Below, piece by piece: positions 1 to 9,179 of a stretch of DNA of 64,000 bases (position 1 is the stretch's first letter; every line of letters begins with the position of its first letter). The notes under the pieces were generated by a model. It was not told the DNA's origin, made no database searches, and saw only the letters and a list, made by a program, of their open reading frames with translations. The stretch comes from Magnetovibrio sp. (lineage in GTDB: Bacteria > Pseudomonadota > Alphaproteobacteria > Rhodospirillales_A > JABHCV01). The position numbers were made by a program, and so were the translations under genes. The stretch covers positions 36,091-100,090 of the forward strand of contig PBDF01000007.1 in assembly GCA_002717285.1 (NCBI GenBank), read 5' to 3'.

Positions 1-402
1 AGCTCACCAAATCTTGCATCTGGCTCTCAACAATCTCCGCAAATAAGCGGGACAAAAGTTGCCACAATACTCTTTAAAACAGGCTCTTCAGTTTTAAATG
101 AAGGCGACCGTAAAATTATTGGGCAAGTTGTCAAGTTGCACATACAACAAGGTGGCACAATAACTATAGTTGGCCATGCTTCAAGTCGTACACGTAATTT
201 AGATCCTGTGACCCATAAAATGGTAAATTATGGTGTGTCTGTTGATCGCGCAAATCGAATAGCTAGTGAACTAAAAAAAATGGGACTAGCACCTGAGTCA
301 ATTTTTGTTGATGCTCGTTCAGATAGCATGCCTCTTTACTACGAGATAATGCCTTCTGGAGAAGCCGGGAATCGTCGCGCAGAAATTTATTTCAATAACT
401 GA
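1..402 (+). CDS. OmpA-family C-terminal domain protein (5' end missing)
   Basis: The reading frame is open from the first base, so the N-terminus lies outside the window. The visible ~133 residues form an OmpA/MotB-like peptidoglycan-binding domain: ILFKTGSSVLNEGD is the first strand-helix, GHASSRTR is the strand with the glycine-histidine turn, and VDRANRIASELKKMGL plus the ending GNRRAEIYF match the family's RA..V...L and NRRVEI positions. Proteins with this domain anchor the outer membrane or an envelope complex to peptidoglycan. What precedes the domain (beta-barrel, lipoprotein or membrane helix) cannot be seen. An internal TTG at 136 is not a likely start because the domain begins well before it. 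Confidence 0.8.
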   Translation, partial: SSPNLASGSQQSPQISGTKVATILFKTGSSVLNEGDRKIIGQVVKLHIQQGGTITIVGHASSRTRNLDPVTHKMVNYGVSVDRANRIASELKKMGLAPESIFVDARSDSMPLYYEIMPSGEAGNRRAEIYFNN

Positions 403-535
403 TCCTTACGAAAGTTTGGTAATGGTAGTGAGGGTTGATTTACAGGAAAACTTTCGGTCTACCTAGTAAAACAATGAGTAAAGAATTCTGTTACCAAGCA
501 TAAATAAAAGATAAGACGACGGATTTAACTATTTT

Positions 536-1750
536 ATGGAACAGGAATTTTATCGGGTTAAGCGGTTGCCACCCTATGTGTTTGCTGAGGTAAATGCAAT
601 GAAAGCCTCTGCTCGAGCTGCAGGAGAGGATATTATCGATTTTGGCATGGGTAATCCTGACCAACCGACGCCACAGCATATTGTTGAAAAACTCTGCGAA
701 GCTGTTAAGGATCCCCGCACCCATCGCTACTCAAATTCTCGAGGTATAACAGGACTTCGAAAAGCTGTTACTTCATACTATGACCGACGTTTTGGTGTTC
801 AAATTGATCCGGATACTGAAACTATTGTTACCCTTGGTTCAAAAGAAGGCCTGGCAAATTTAGCCTCAGCAATTACCTCTCCGGGCGACGTAATACTAGT
901 GCCCAACCCAAGCTACCCGATTCATCCCTTTGGATTCATAATTGCAGGAGCAGCTGTTAAAAATATTCCTGTTACACCAGATATCACCTTTTTAGAGGCT
1001 CTGGAACAAGCAATTGCCTATAGTGTTCCAAAGCCAACCGCACTCGTTCTGAATTTTCCAAATAACCCAACGGCAGAATTGGCAGATCTTGAATTTTATG
1101 GCCAGGTAGTTGACTTTTGCCGCCATCATAAAATTTGGATTTTGTCGGATCTAGCATATGCTGAGGTCTATTTTGATAATAAGCCTCCCCCCTCAATATT
1201 ACAGATACCAGGGGCCCGCGATATAGCCGTAGAATTTACCTCAATGAGTAAAACATATAATATGCCTGGCTGGCGTATTGGTTTTGCTAGTGGCAATAAG
1301 ACATTAATTGCTGCATTGGCAAGGATCAAATCTTATCTTGATTATGGAGCTTTTACACCGGTTCAGGTTGCTGCCACAGCAGCATTAAATGGACCGCAGG
1401 ATTGCGTAGATGATATGCGTATGCTCTACAAAGAGCGTCGTGATGTTTTAATTAATGGCCTTGCGGCTGCTGGATGGAAAATTCCATCGCCACCTGCCAC
1501 AATGTTTGCTTGGTCGCCAATTCCCTCAGTCTTTAAACATTTGGGATCAATGGAATTCTCAAAAAAATTGTTGAGTGAAGCAAAAGTAGCAGTCGCACCG
1601 GGTATAGGATTTGGCGAGCATGGTGATCAACACGTAAGAATTGGTTTTGTTGAGAACCTACATCGTACTCGTCAAGCTATTAGAAATATTAAATCCTTTT
1701 TTTTAACCCATGAAGCTAAGGGGGAGAAAGAGCGTGCCTCCACACTTTAG
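536..1750 (+). CDS. alaC: Class I/II PLP aminotransferase, AlaC / LL-DAP aminotransferase-like
   Basis: 404 residues, the normal length for fold-type I aminotransferases. NFPNNPTAE is the conserved substrate/PLP-binding loop, SDLAYAEVYF carries the PLP-pyridine aspartate and tyrosine, and SMSKTYNMPGWRIGF holds the Schiff-base lysine. Alphaproteobacterial members sit next to hom, as here, and are annotated as LL-diaminopimelate aminotransferase or as alanine aminotransferase AlaC. The exact amino acid substrate cannot be read from sequence. ATG at 536 puts the first conserved segment at the usual position. It ends 21 bp before hom and probably heads an amino acid operon. Confidence 0.85.
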   Translation: MEQEFYRVKRLPPYVFAEVNAMKASARAAGEDIIDFGMGNPDQPTPQHIVEKLCEAVKDPRTHRYSNSRGITGLRKAVTSYYDRRFGVQIDPDTETIVTLGSKEGLANLASAITSPGDVILVPNPSYPIHPFGFIIAGAAVKNIPVTPDITFLEALEQAIAYSVPKPTALVLNFPNNPTAELADLEFYGQVVDFCRHHKIWILSDLAYAEVYFDNKPPPSILQIPGARDIAVEFTSMSKTYNMPGWRIGFASGNKTLIAALARIKSYLDYGAFTPVQVAATAALNGPQDCVDDMRMLYKERRDVLINGLAAAGWKIPSPPATMFAWSPIPSVFKHLGSMEFSKKLLSEAKVAVAPGIGFGEHGDQHVRIGFVENLHRTRQAIRNIKSFFLTHEAKGEKERASTL

Positions 1751-1771
1751 TGTCACTTTGGACCCAATTTA

Positions 1772-3082
1772 ATGAGTAATCCTCTCAAAATTGCAGTAGC
1801 AGGACTTGGTACAGTCGGAGTCGGAACCATAAGGATGCTTGCTGAACAGAGTGATCTTTTAGAGAGTCGTTGTGGTCGCAGACTAGAAGTTACTTCTTTT
1901 TCTGTCCGTGATGAAGATAAGGACAGGGGCATCTCCCTTGACGGCCTAGATTTTTTTGCGGATGCAACTGAAATGGCAGCTAAGGCTGACTGCGATGTTG
2001 TAGTCGAGTTGATAGGGGGATCTGAGGGAATTGCTAGAGCTACTGTTGAGGCTGCCCTTGGCGCATCACGACACGTTGTAACTGCCAATAAGGCCCTTAT
2101 TGCGACTCACGGAACCAAATTAGCCTTGAAGGCTGAAGCCGCTGGAGTAATTTTGGCTTTCGAGGCCGCCGTTGCGGGTGGTATCCCAATAATCAAGACA
2201 CTGCGTGAAGGTCTTGCCGCAAACAAAATAAATTCAATCTGTGGCATTGTAAATGGTACTTGCAATTATATTCTTAGTCGCATGCGTGATGAAGGGTTAG
2301 AATTTGATGAGGCTTTGAAAGATGCCCAGCGCATGGGATGTGCTGAAGCTGATCCTAGCTTTGATATAGATGGAATTGATGCAGCACACAAGTTAGCTAT
2401 TTTGGCCTCACTTGCTTTTGGAAGACAGGTTGATTTTGATAACATCTATGTTGAGGGAATTCGCCACATTTCAAAAACAGATATTTATCTTGCAGAGGAA
2501 CTTGGTTATCGCATCAAGTTGTTAGGTATAGCTTCAGAGAGTGAGAAGGGTATTGAGCAACGTGTGCATCCTTGCCTAGTCCCACATGCTGCCTCTATTG
2601 CAAGTGTAGAAAATGTATTTAATGCTATCGTGGTTCAAGGTGACTTTGTCGATACCCTAATGATGGAAGGGCGTGGAGCGGGAGAAGGTCCAACAGCCTC
2701 AGCGGTATGCGCTGATTTGATAGACATTGCGCGTAACGTAAATTTTTTAACCTTTGGTGTATCCGCCAAAACCTTAAAAGCTGCGAAAACTATCCCAATG
2801 GGCCTTCACAAAGGGGCTTACTATGTTCGTTTGATGGTTATTGATCAGCCTGGAATTTTTGCTGACGTTGCAACGGTTCTTCGTGATAATGAAGTTTCCA
2901 TGGAATCTATCCTTCAGCATGGGCGACAACCAGGTGAGGCGGTAACCGTTGTTCTGACATTACATGAAACAGAAGAGTTTCGTGCTTCAAGTGTTATAGA
3001 TACCCTGTCCAAGCTGAATGGCATTCTTGAGAAGCCAATTATGATCCGGATAGAAAACCCTCAAGGAGGAGATCATGGTTAA
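1772..3082 (+). CDS. hom: Homoserine dehydrogenase
   Basis: 436 residues. It reduces aspartate semialdehyde to homoserine, the branch point to threonine and methionine. GLGTVGVGT near the N-terminus is the NAD(P)-binding glycine loop, TANKALIATHG and GGIPIIKTLREG are signature segments of the catalytic domain, and the last ~85 residues (from YYVRLMVIDQPGIFADV) form an ACT domain, which in this family mediates feedback control by threonine. It lies 21 bp after the aminotransferase and its last 8 bp overlap the next gene, so co-transcription and coupled translation with glpX are likely. Confidence 0.95.
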   Translation: MSNPLKIAVAGLGTVGVGTIRMLAEQSDLLESRCGRRLEVTSFSVRDEDKDRGISLDGLDFFADATEMAAKADCDVVVELIGGSEGIARATVEAALGASRHVVTANKALIATHGTKLALKAEAAGVILAFEAAVAGGIPIIKTLREGLAANKINSICGIVNGTCNYILSRMRDEGLEFDEALKDAQRMGCAEADPSFDIDGIDAAHKLAILASLAFGRQVDFDNIYVEGIRHISKTDIYLAEELGYRIKLLGIASESEKGIEQRVHPCLVPHAASIASVENVFNAIVVQGDFVDTLMMEGRGAGEGPTASAVCADLIDIARNVNFLTFGVSAKTLKAAKTIPMGLHKGAYYVRLMVIDQPGIFADVATVLRDNEVSMESILQHGRQPGEAVTVVLTLHETEEFRASSVIDTLSKLNGILEKPIMIRIENPQGGDHG

Positions 3083-4046
3083 GCCAATGTCCTTCAAACG
3101 CAATCTTGCCATGGAAGCAGTTTTTGTGACAGAGGCGGCTGCGCGTGCAGCTAATTCCTGGATGGGCCTTGGCGATGAAAAATCAGCTGATCAAGCAGCT
3201 GTAGATGCGATGTATGAGGCTTTTAAAGAGTTACCAGTTGATGGAAAAATTCGCATAGGTGAAAATAAAGCTAATGGAGCCTCCAAACTTTTTGTTGGCG
3301 AAAATGTTGGAACCGGAGTTGGTTCAAGAGTTGACGTTGCCTTGATGCCTGTTGAAGGGCCAACTATCGTTGCAAAGGGCGAACCAAATGGACTTTCTGT
3401 CATGGCTATGACTGAAGGTGGTCAATTTTTAAACCTACCTGAACTATACATGGAAAAGCTTGCAATTGGGGGCGGTTTTCCAGCTGACTTGGTAGATTTG
3501 GATAATGAGCCTGCAGAAAATCTTAATGCACTAAGCAAAGCCAAGGGTGTATCAATAAGTGATCTTGTCGTCTGTATTCTAGACAGGCCACGTCATGCAG
3601 AAATCATAGCCAAAACCCGGGAGGCAGGGGCACGCATTATGTTGATTGTAGATGGTGATGTTTCTGGAGTAGTTGCTACTGCCTGGCCGAAAAGCGGTAT
3701 AGATTTGTATTGTGGGATTGGTGGCGCCCCACAAGGTGTTCTTTCAGCTGCCGCCTTAGCTTGTGTAGGTGGTCAAATGCAGGGCCGTCTTGTTATTCGT
3801 GACAAGTCAGATAAACAAAAAGTTTCTGATTCTGGTATTACAGATACTGCAAAAAAATATTGTATTTCTGACCTTGCCTCGGGTAACGTCACCTTTGCTG
3901 CTACTGGGGTCACCTCTGGTGCACTTTTAAATGGTGTAACTAAGGTCAATAACAAGGCACTTACCCAGTCTCTGGTTGTACGCTCGCAAACTGGAACCCT
4001 TCGTTATGTAGAAGCTTATCATCAATTTGCCAGTTCTCATGGCTGA
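3075..4046 (+). CDS. glpX: Fructose-1,6-bisphosphatase class II
   Basis: 323 residues, matching GlpX. It hydrolyses fructose-1,6-bisphosphate to fructose-6-phosphate in gluconeogenesis. MPVEGPTIVAKGEP is a variant of the family's DPIEGT metal/phosphate motif, and GGAPQGVLSAAALACVGGQMQGR is characteristic. A strong Shine-Dalgarno AAGGAGGA (3063-3070) stands 4 nt before ATG 3075 and 16 nt before an in-frame ATG at 3087. The real start could be either, and the distance does not settle it. The gene overlaps hom by 8 bp and the start of recJ by a few bases, keeping the compact hom-glpX-recJ order seen in many alphaproteobacteria. Confidence 0.95.
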   Translation: MVKPMSFKRNLAMEAVFVTEAAARAANSWMGLGDEKSADQAAVDAMYEAFKELPVDGKIRIGENKANGASKLFVGENVGTGVGSRVDVALMPVEGPTIVAKGEPNGLSVMAMTEGGQFLNLPELYMEKLAIGGGFPADLVDLDNEPAENLNALSKAKGVSISDLVVCILDRPRHAEIIAKTREAGARIMLIVDGDVSGVVATAWPKSGIDLYCGIGGAPQGVLSAAALACVGGQMQGRLVIRDKSDKQKVSDSGITDTAKKYCISDLASGNVTFAATGVTSGALLNGVTKVNNKALTQSLVVRSQTGTLRYVEAYHQFASSHG

Positions 4047-5814
4047 GGCTTTTCTCGGAGTTGAGAGATCACTGATGGGACGGCTTTGGCTTGCTCGTAA
4101 TTATAATAAACGTTTGGCTTTGACTATTGCTCAACGTCTTGCTGTTTCTGAGGTTGTTGGTAGGGTTCTGGACTCACGTGGTATCACTATTGAAAACTCA
4201 ACAAATTTTCTCAATCCTACCCTGAAAGATCAATTGCCTGACCCAGCCCACTTAAAGGATATGAATATTGCTGCTCAACGATTGTCCAGGGCAGTGATTG
4301 AAGGTGAAAAAATAGCTATTTTTGGGGACTATGATGTTGATGGCGCCACTTCCTCTGCCTTATTGAAACAATTTTTTACTCATGTGGGTACTAAAGTTAA
4401 AGTGATAATTCCTGATCGAATTAGAGATGGATATGGGCCCAATACAAAAGCACTACTCAAATTACGTGAGGAAAAATTCTCAGTTGTTGTGACCGTTGAT
4501 TGCGGTACTACTTCGTTTGAGCCAATAGAAGCTGCAATGAATGCAGGGCTTGATGTCATCGTAGTTGATCACCACGAATCTGAAGCAACCTTACCTAATG
4601 CAACTGCTATTGTTAATCCTAATCGAATGGATGATGATAGCCCTCATGGGCATTTGGCTGCTGTTGGTGTAACCTTTCTTTTGATTGTAGCTGTTAATCG
4701 TGCTTTACGCGGATCTAAATGGTACGTTGATCATAAAGAACCTGATCTGATTCAATGGCTGGATCTTGTAGCACTAGGAACTGTTTGTGATGTTGTTCCT
4801 CTAAAAGGCATAAATAGAGCGTTTGTGAAACAGGGTTTGAAGGTAATGTCTAAGCGAAATAATCTTGGAATAGTTGCTCTTGCTGATTTAGCTGGAATTG
4901 ATGAACCACCTAGTGCCTATCATGCAGGCTATGTACTAGGCCCTCGAATAAATGCTGGGGGAAGGGTTGGTAAATCTGATCTTGAATCACGACTGCTCAG
5001 TAGCAAGGATAAAACTGAAGTTGCGGAAATAGCCACCGCATTGAATGATTATAACTCAGAGCGTCAAGAAATTGAGGCTAAGGTTTTAGATCAAGCAATA
5101 GAGCAAATTAATAATTCAGAAAGTAAAACTGCGTCCTTTGTTATGGTTGTTGGTGAAGGTTGGCATCCAGGAGTGATTGGTATTGTTGCCAGTCGTCTGA
5201 AGGAACGTTTTGATAAACCATCAATTGTTATTACACTAAATGAAGATAATGGCATAGGCTCTGGACGTTCGGTAAGTGGCGTTGATTTGGGTAGCGCTAT
5301 AATTTCTGCCCGCCAAATGGGTATTATTTCAAAGGGAGGTGGCCATGCTATGGCTGCGGGTTTGAGCATTGATATTGATCGTATAGGAGACCTGAGATTA
5401 TTCCTAAATGACCGTTTTGCTGATGACTTTGCAGATCGTCCCATCGTCCCTGCTCATTTAATGGATGGCGCTCTGAAAGTAGCTGGAGCTAATCTGAATC
5501 TTGTTAAAGCTCTAGAAAAAGTAGGACCCTATGGTTCTGGAAATCCAGAGCCACGATTTGTTATTACTAATGCACTAATAAATCATGCTGATCTAGTCGG
5601 AAAAGATCAGAGCCACCTGAGAATGACCTTGTCTGATGAAACAGGAAGACGCTTGAACGCTATTGCATTTAGGGCTGTTGATACTAATATGGGCCAAGCA
5701 CTTATTAACCATGGAGGTGCGCCATTTCATGTGTCGGGAAAGATTCGTGTTAATTCCTGGAATGGACGTTCAACGGTTCAATTGCTTGTTGATGATGCGG
5801 CTCCGGTTTGGTGA
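4039..5814 (+). CDS. recJ: Single-stranded-DNA-specific exonuclease RecJ
   Basis: About 591 residues. RecJ degrades single-stranded DNA 5' to 3' in recombination, mismatch and base-excision repair. IFGDYDVDGATSSALL holds the first metal-binding aspartates, VVVDHHE is the DHH motif that names the family, and GSGRSVSGVDLG and KGGGHAMAAG are the DHHA1 domain and its GGGH motif. The C-terminal part is the OB-like domain. I chose ATG 4039; an earlier in-frame TTG at 4027 would lie deeper inside glpX. The gene overlaps the end of glpX by 8 bp, so it is probably translated from the same message. Confidence 0.95.
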   Translation: MAEAFLGVERSLMGRLWLARNYNKRLALTIAQRLAVSEVVGRVLDSRGITIENSTNFLNPTLKDQLPDPAHLKDMNIAAQRLSRAVIEGEKIAIFGDYDVDGATSSALLKQFFTHVGTKVKVIIPDRIRDGYGPNTKALLKLREEKFSVVVTVDCGTTSFEPIEAAMNAGLDVIVVDHHESEATLPNATAIVNPNRMDDDSPHGHLAAVGVTFLLIVAVNRALRGSKWYVDHKEPDLIQWLDLVALGTVCDVVPLKGINRAFVKQGLKVMSKRNNLGIVALADLAGIDEPPSAYHAGYVLGPRINAGGRVGKSDLESRLLSSKDKTEVAEIATALNDYNSERQEIEAKVLDQAIEQINNSESKTASFVMVVGEGWHPGVIGIVASRLKERFDKPSIVITLNEDNGIGSGRSVSGVDLGSAIISARQMGIISKGGGHAMAAGLSIDIDRIGDLRLFLNDRFADDFADRPIVPAHLMDGALKVAGANLNLVKALEKVGPYGSGNPEPRFVITNALINHADLVGKDQSHLRMTLSDETGRRLNAIAFRAVDTNMGQALINHGGAPFHVSGKIRVNSWNGRSTVQLLVDDAAPVW

Positions 5815-5897
5815 AACTATAAATAAGTTTCAAAAACAATTTTGTTGACTGGTGTTATAACAAAATCAAAGTACAAGTTAAGAAGTGGGTAGTGGGG

Positions 5898-7709
5898 TTA
5901 TTTATTTGCTTCTTCTTTATCTTGTTGTGCAGATGGAGCAGACTCTGCTATCCGCCGGCAAATTCTGTAAATGCTATTCATATATTCGATGGTTTCACGC
6001 ACCCGGGCATAATTATCAACACGTTTTGGCGCATCTGCAGTCAAACGTTGAATACCGTGCTTCTCAGTTTCCAGAGTCATGGCTGCAATTTCATCCCTCA
6101 GATCCAGCACTCGTCTGATAGCATCAACATTGTCATTAGTGATTACGCTAATAGTGTCCTCAATGACAGTTTTAATTTGGTTATGGTATCTGTTGATGAT
6201 CTCTAAGGTAGCGTCACTAATTATTATGTTGTCCTCAAGTCTTTTGACGCCCACTCGAACCATGTTCTTCTCCATTATGTCTCCCATGTTTTCAAGGCGG
6301 TCAACTGATTGAAATAGAAAGAATAACTCCTCAGCCTGCTGGTCTGAGAGATTTGTTTTGCTCAGCTTTCCAAGATAAAGGACAATTTCGCGATAAAGAT
6401 CGTCTACTTTATTATCAATTTCAGCTATTTCTTGGAGATCATCTTTGCTTCCTGTCAACACAGCAGGAGTGATTTTCTCAAACATTTCTTGTACTTTTGC
6501 TCCTAGTCGAGCTATTTCAAGTCTGCTACGAGCAAGACCTAGCTGAGGTGTGGAGATTAGAGAATTATCAAGGTATTTGGGCATAAAAGTCTCGGGTCGG
6601 TCTTTTATTCCTTGTGGCCGATCTGGAACTACCCATTCACAGAAACGTGCAAATAGGGGAGTGACAGGCAAAAAAAGGATGGCTAGCCCAACGTTGAAAA
6701 ATGTATGAGCATTTGCTATTTGGCGTGGTGTCTCGGCAGCTAATCTATCAACGCCGTTTAACTCTGGATAGGTTGGTGAGACAGAGCGGCAAAGTTCTGC
6801 CAATTGTGGAATAAAGAAAAAGATAATAATGACACCAGCGATCTTGAAAGTAACGTGGGCAACAGCCACACGTACTGCTTCTCGGGGTTTACCAATAGAG
6901 GCAAGTCCTGCAGTAGCACAGGTGCCAATGTTTGCACCAAGTGCAAGAGCGATTCCACCCTCTAAAGTAATTAACCCTCCCTGTGCCAGTACGATAACTA
7001 CACCCATAGTCGCTGAGGATGATTGAATAAGGGCCGTGAAAATTGTTGCAACTATAATTCCGACTAGGGGATTTTCGACGTCTTGCATTAGAGAAATGAA
7101 GGGCTCAAAAGATCTCAGAGGTTTCATTGCATCACTCATTATTGATAGACCAAAGAAAATCATTCCCAGGCCCATTATTAGAGTACCATAATGTCTTGTT
7201 TTCTCATTACGACTGACAAAAAGGATTGAGAAACCGATTGTGACTAATGCAAGAGCATATTTTTTTACGGGAAATGCCACTATTTGAGCAGTAATTGTTG
7301 TTCCAATATCTGCACCCAATATTACTCCTATAGCCTGAGATAATGACATCATTCCTGCAGTAACAAAACCCACTAGCATTACTGTTGTAACTGAAGAGGA
7401 CTGAATAACTGCTGTGACAACGGCACCGGTGAAAAGACCGGTAATTCGGTTGTTGGTTAGTGCACCAAGTATGTCTCTCATACGATCACCAGCTACAGCT
7501 TTCAGCGAATCAGCCATTTGGTCCATGCCAAATAGGAAAATTGCTAAACCACCGAGGACCTTCATTCCCATAAATCCCCAAGCTATGCTTTTATCAGAAT
7601 CTAATACAGCTGCAAAAACAGGGGTGGCAGCAACGCAAATTATGGCAGCTGTTGCAAGAACAGTGGAAACATGTGATTTTTTTATAAGTGCAATGTCAGA
7701 TTTATACAT
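5898..7709 (-). CDS. Na/Pi cotransporter family protein with PhoU-like tail
   Basis: 603 residues. Two inverted repeats of the Na/Pi cotransporter family each carry a QSSS motif: GAVVTAVIQSSSVTTVM and FTALIQSSSATMG. About eight to nine hydrophobic segments fill residues 15-330. The C-terminal ~200 residues are helical and hydrophilic, like the PhoU domain fused to bacterial NptA/YjbB-type proteins. The predicted role is sodium-coupled phosphate transport, in or out, across the inner membrane. It is convergent with recJ. A purine-rich GGGGGGAG lies about 11 nt before the ATG. Substrate direction is inferred from the family only. Confidence 0.88.
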   Translation of the reverse strand: MYKSDIALIKKSHVSTVLATAAIICVAATPVFAAVLDSDKSIAWGFMGMKVLGGLAIFLFGMDQMADSLKAVAGDRMRDILGALTNNRITGLFTGAVVTAVIQSSSVTTVMLVGFVTAGMMSLSQAIGVILGADIGTTITAQIVAFPVKKYALALVTIGFSILFVSRNEKTRHYGTLIMGLGMIFFGLSIMSDAMKPLRSFEPFISLMQDVENPLVGIIVATIFTALIQSSSATMGVVIVLAQGGLITLEGGIALALGANIGTCATAGLASIGKPREAVRVAVAHVTFKIAGVIIIFFFIPQLAELCRSVSPTYPELNGVDRLAAETPRQIANAHTFFNVGLAILFLPVTPLFARFCEWVVPDRPQGIKDRPETFMPKYLDNSLISTPQLGLARSRLEIARLGAKVQEMFEKITPAVLTGSKDDLQEIAEIDNKVDDLYREIVLYLGKLSKTNLSDQQAEELFFLFQSVDRLENMGDIMEKNMVRVGVKRLEDNIIISDATLEIINRYHNQIKTVIEDTISVITNDNVDAIRRVLDLRDEIAAMTLETEKHGIQRLTADAPKRVDNYARVRETIEYMNSIYRICRRIAESAPSAQQDKEEANK

Positions 7710-7884
7710 GTTAGATTTAGCTCCCCCCGATAGGAATTTAGTACAATTCTCTTATTATTTGAAGAATCAATACAATAATTGCTTAAGAGTCAGGGTTCAA
7801 CTCACGCCTCCTCATAGTATTCATGATTAAGAATTATGCATTCGAAGGACTAGTGAAAGCCCAAGGAAACATATTAAAAAAGTA

Positions 7885-8361
7885 TTAATTTTTTACTATT
7901 GTTACTGGTATCTTTGCTAGACGTACCACTTGTTCTGCTTTGGATCCAATGAGTAGGTGCTTAAGGCCAGTAAGACCTTGACTGCCCATAACAATCATTT
8001 TAGCGCCTAAGTTATCCGCTGTCTCAAGGATTCTTGAAACAGGTAATCCAGTTACTATTCTAGTTTCAAGGTTACTGAAAGACTTAAAAGAAGAACTTTT
8101 TTGATTAAGTTTTTGAATAAATTGTTGCATCATTTTCTCTGCTACATCTTCCATTGGACGCATAGCATCGATACTATCATGTTTGTAGTAACCAGGTCCT
8201 TCCGCGCGATCATGGACAATATGAATCAGAACAAGATTAGTGTTCAGAGCATTAGCCAGATCTACAGCCCATAATACTGCAGTCATAGAATTTTCAGAAA
8301 AATCTGCAGCGACTAGGATTGGGCCTTGTTGTGATTTATTGCTTTCTATTTCCGAATTCAT
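7885..8361 (-). CDS. Universal stress protein, UspA family
   Basis: 158 residues in one Usp domain. ILVAADFSENSMTAVLWAVDLA is the N-terminal strand-helix, and MGSQGLTGLKHLLIGSKAEQV is the ATP-binding G-2X-G-9X-G-[S/T] signature, so this belongs to the nucleotide-binding subgroup. VPVTIV-like KIPVTIVK ends the domain. The role is stress adaptation; the specific stimulus is unknown. It lies 175 bp upstream of the phosphate transporter start on the same strand but with no tight coupling. Confidence 0.9.
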   Translation of the reverse strand: MNSEIESNKSQQGPILVAADFSENSMTAVLWAVDLANALNTNLVLIHIVHDRAEGPGYYKHDSIDAMRPMEDVAEKMMQQFIQKLNQKSSSFKSFSNLETRIVTGLPVSRILETADNLGAKMIVMGSQGLTGLKHLLIGSKAEQVVRLAKIPVTIVKN

Positions 8362-8540
8362 GCAGTAGTTGCTCCTTGAGGACCATTTTTATTTTGGTCA
8401 CTATTCAAAGTTTTATTGTGATTAGTTGATATTGCGAAATCAAGCAAGTTTAACACATATTTTTTTTGTGTGTACCAATAACCAATACAAAAGGCCATAT
8501 TTAAATTTAGTCATTTTGCTTTTAAAAATAAATAATTTTA

Positions 8541-9170
8541 TCATATGGCTTCCAAGGAGGGTTTTTGACCATGATGGATAAAAAAAAGGTGACTATCTAA
8601 ATGATTTATCAGCCACTTTTTTAGGAGTGTGTAGGGAGTTTTATCAAACCAAGATTTATCAACAAATGCAAATTGCCTTATAAAGGGGAAAACAGCGATA
8701 TCTATCAAAGTTATTCGAGTGTTGCAAAGCCCCTTACCGTGATTCTTAATTAGATTATCCTCTAGCTTTCTAAGAAACTTTTCACCCAGTTCTCTGTAGT
8801 GTATTTGGGAATGTTCGGGGTATCTCACACAATACTTATATTTATCAAGAGCCTTTTTAAAGTTATTATCGAGTTCTGTAATGAGTATCTTTGCCTCATC
8901 AATCTCTTCCAACCAGTAATCTGGGTCTTTGATGCTTAATGCCCAATGCATTATATCAAGGCTTTCATCCAGAATAGTTCCATCGCTTAATTGTAATATT
9001 GGCACAGTCCCTTTTGGCGATATAGCAATCATAGCGTCTGGTTTGTTATTCAATGAAACCTCCCGCAATTCACAAATGACACCAGATTTTTTAATAGCCA
9101 TTCTGCTGCGCATAGCATATGGGCAACGCCTAAATGAGTATAGAATTGGGCGAGAAACTATTGTCTTCAT
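8541..9170 (-). CDS. Glutathione S-transferase-like protein
   Basis: 209 residues. The N-terminal ~75 residues are thioredoxin-like: YSFRRCPYAMRSRMAI aligns with GST/glutaredoxin N-termini, with Cys at the CPY position, and GTVPILQL and DESLDIMHW are the cis-proline and glutathione-gamma-glutamyl positions. The rest is an all-helical GST C-domain. The Cys suggests an omega/beta-like or glutaredoxin-like reductase activity rather than classic conjugation, but this is inference. It is 9 bp downstream of trhO on the same strand, so probably one transcript. Confidence 0.8.
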   Translation of the reverse strand: MKTIVSRPILYSFRRCPYAMRSRMAIKKSGVICELREVSLNNKPDAMIAISPKGTVPILQLSDGTILDESLDIMHWALSIKDPDYWLEEIDEAKILITELDNNFKKALDKYKYCVRYPEHSQIHYRELGEKFLRKLEDNLIKNHGKGLCNTRITLIDIAVFPFIRQFAFVDKSWFDKTPYTLLKKWLINHLDSHLFFIHHGQKPSLEAI

Positions 9171-9179
9171 TTTTTTGCT

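Noticed and set aside
409..456. CGAAAGTTT/AAACTTTCG hairpin after the OmpA-domain gene as a terminator
   Set aside because: The arms are perfect over 9 bp, but the loop is 30 nt and no T-run follows, so it is not a typical terminator.
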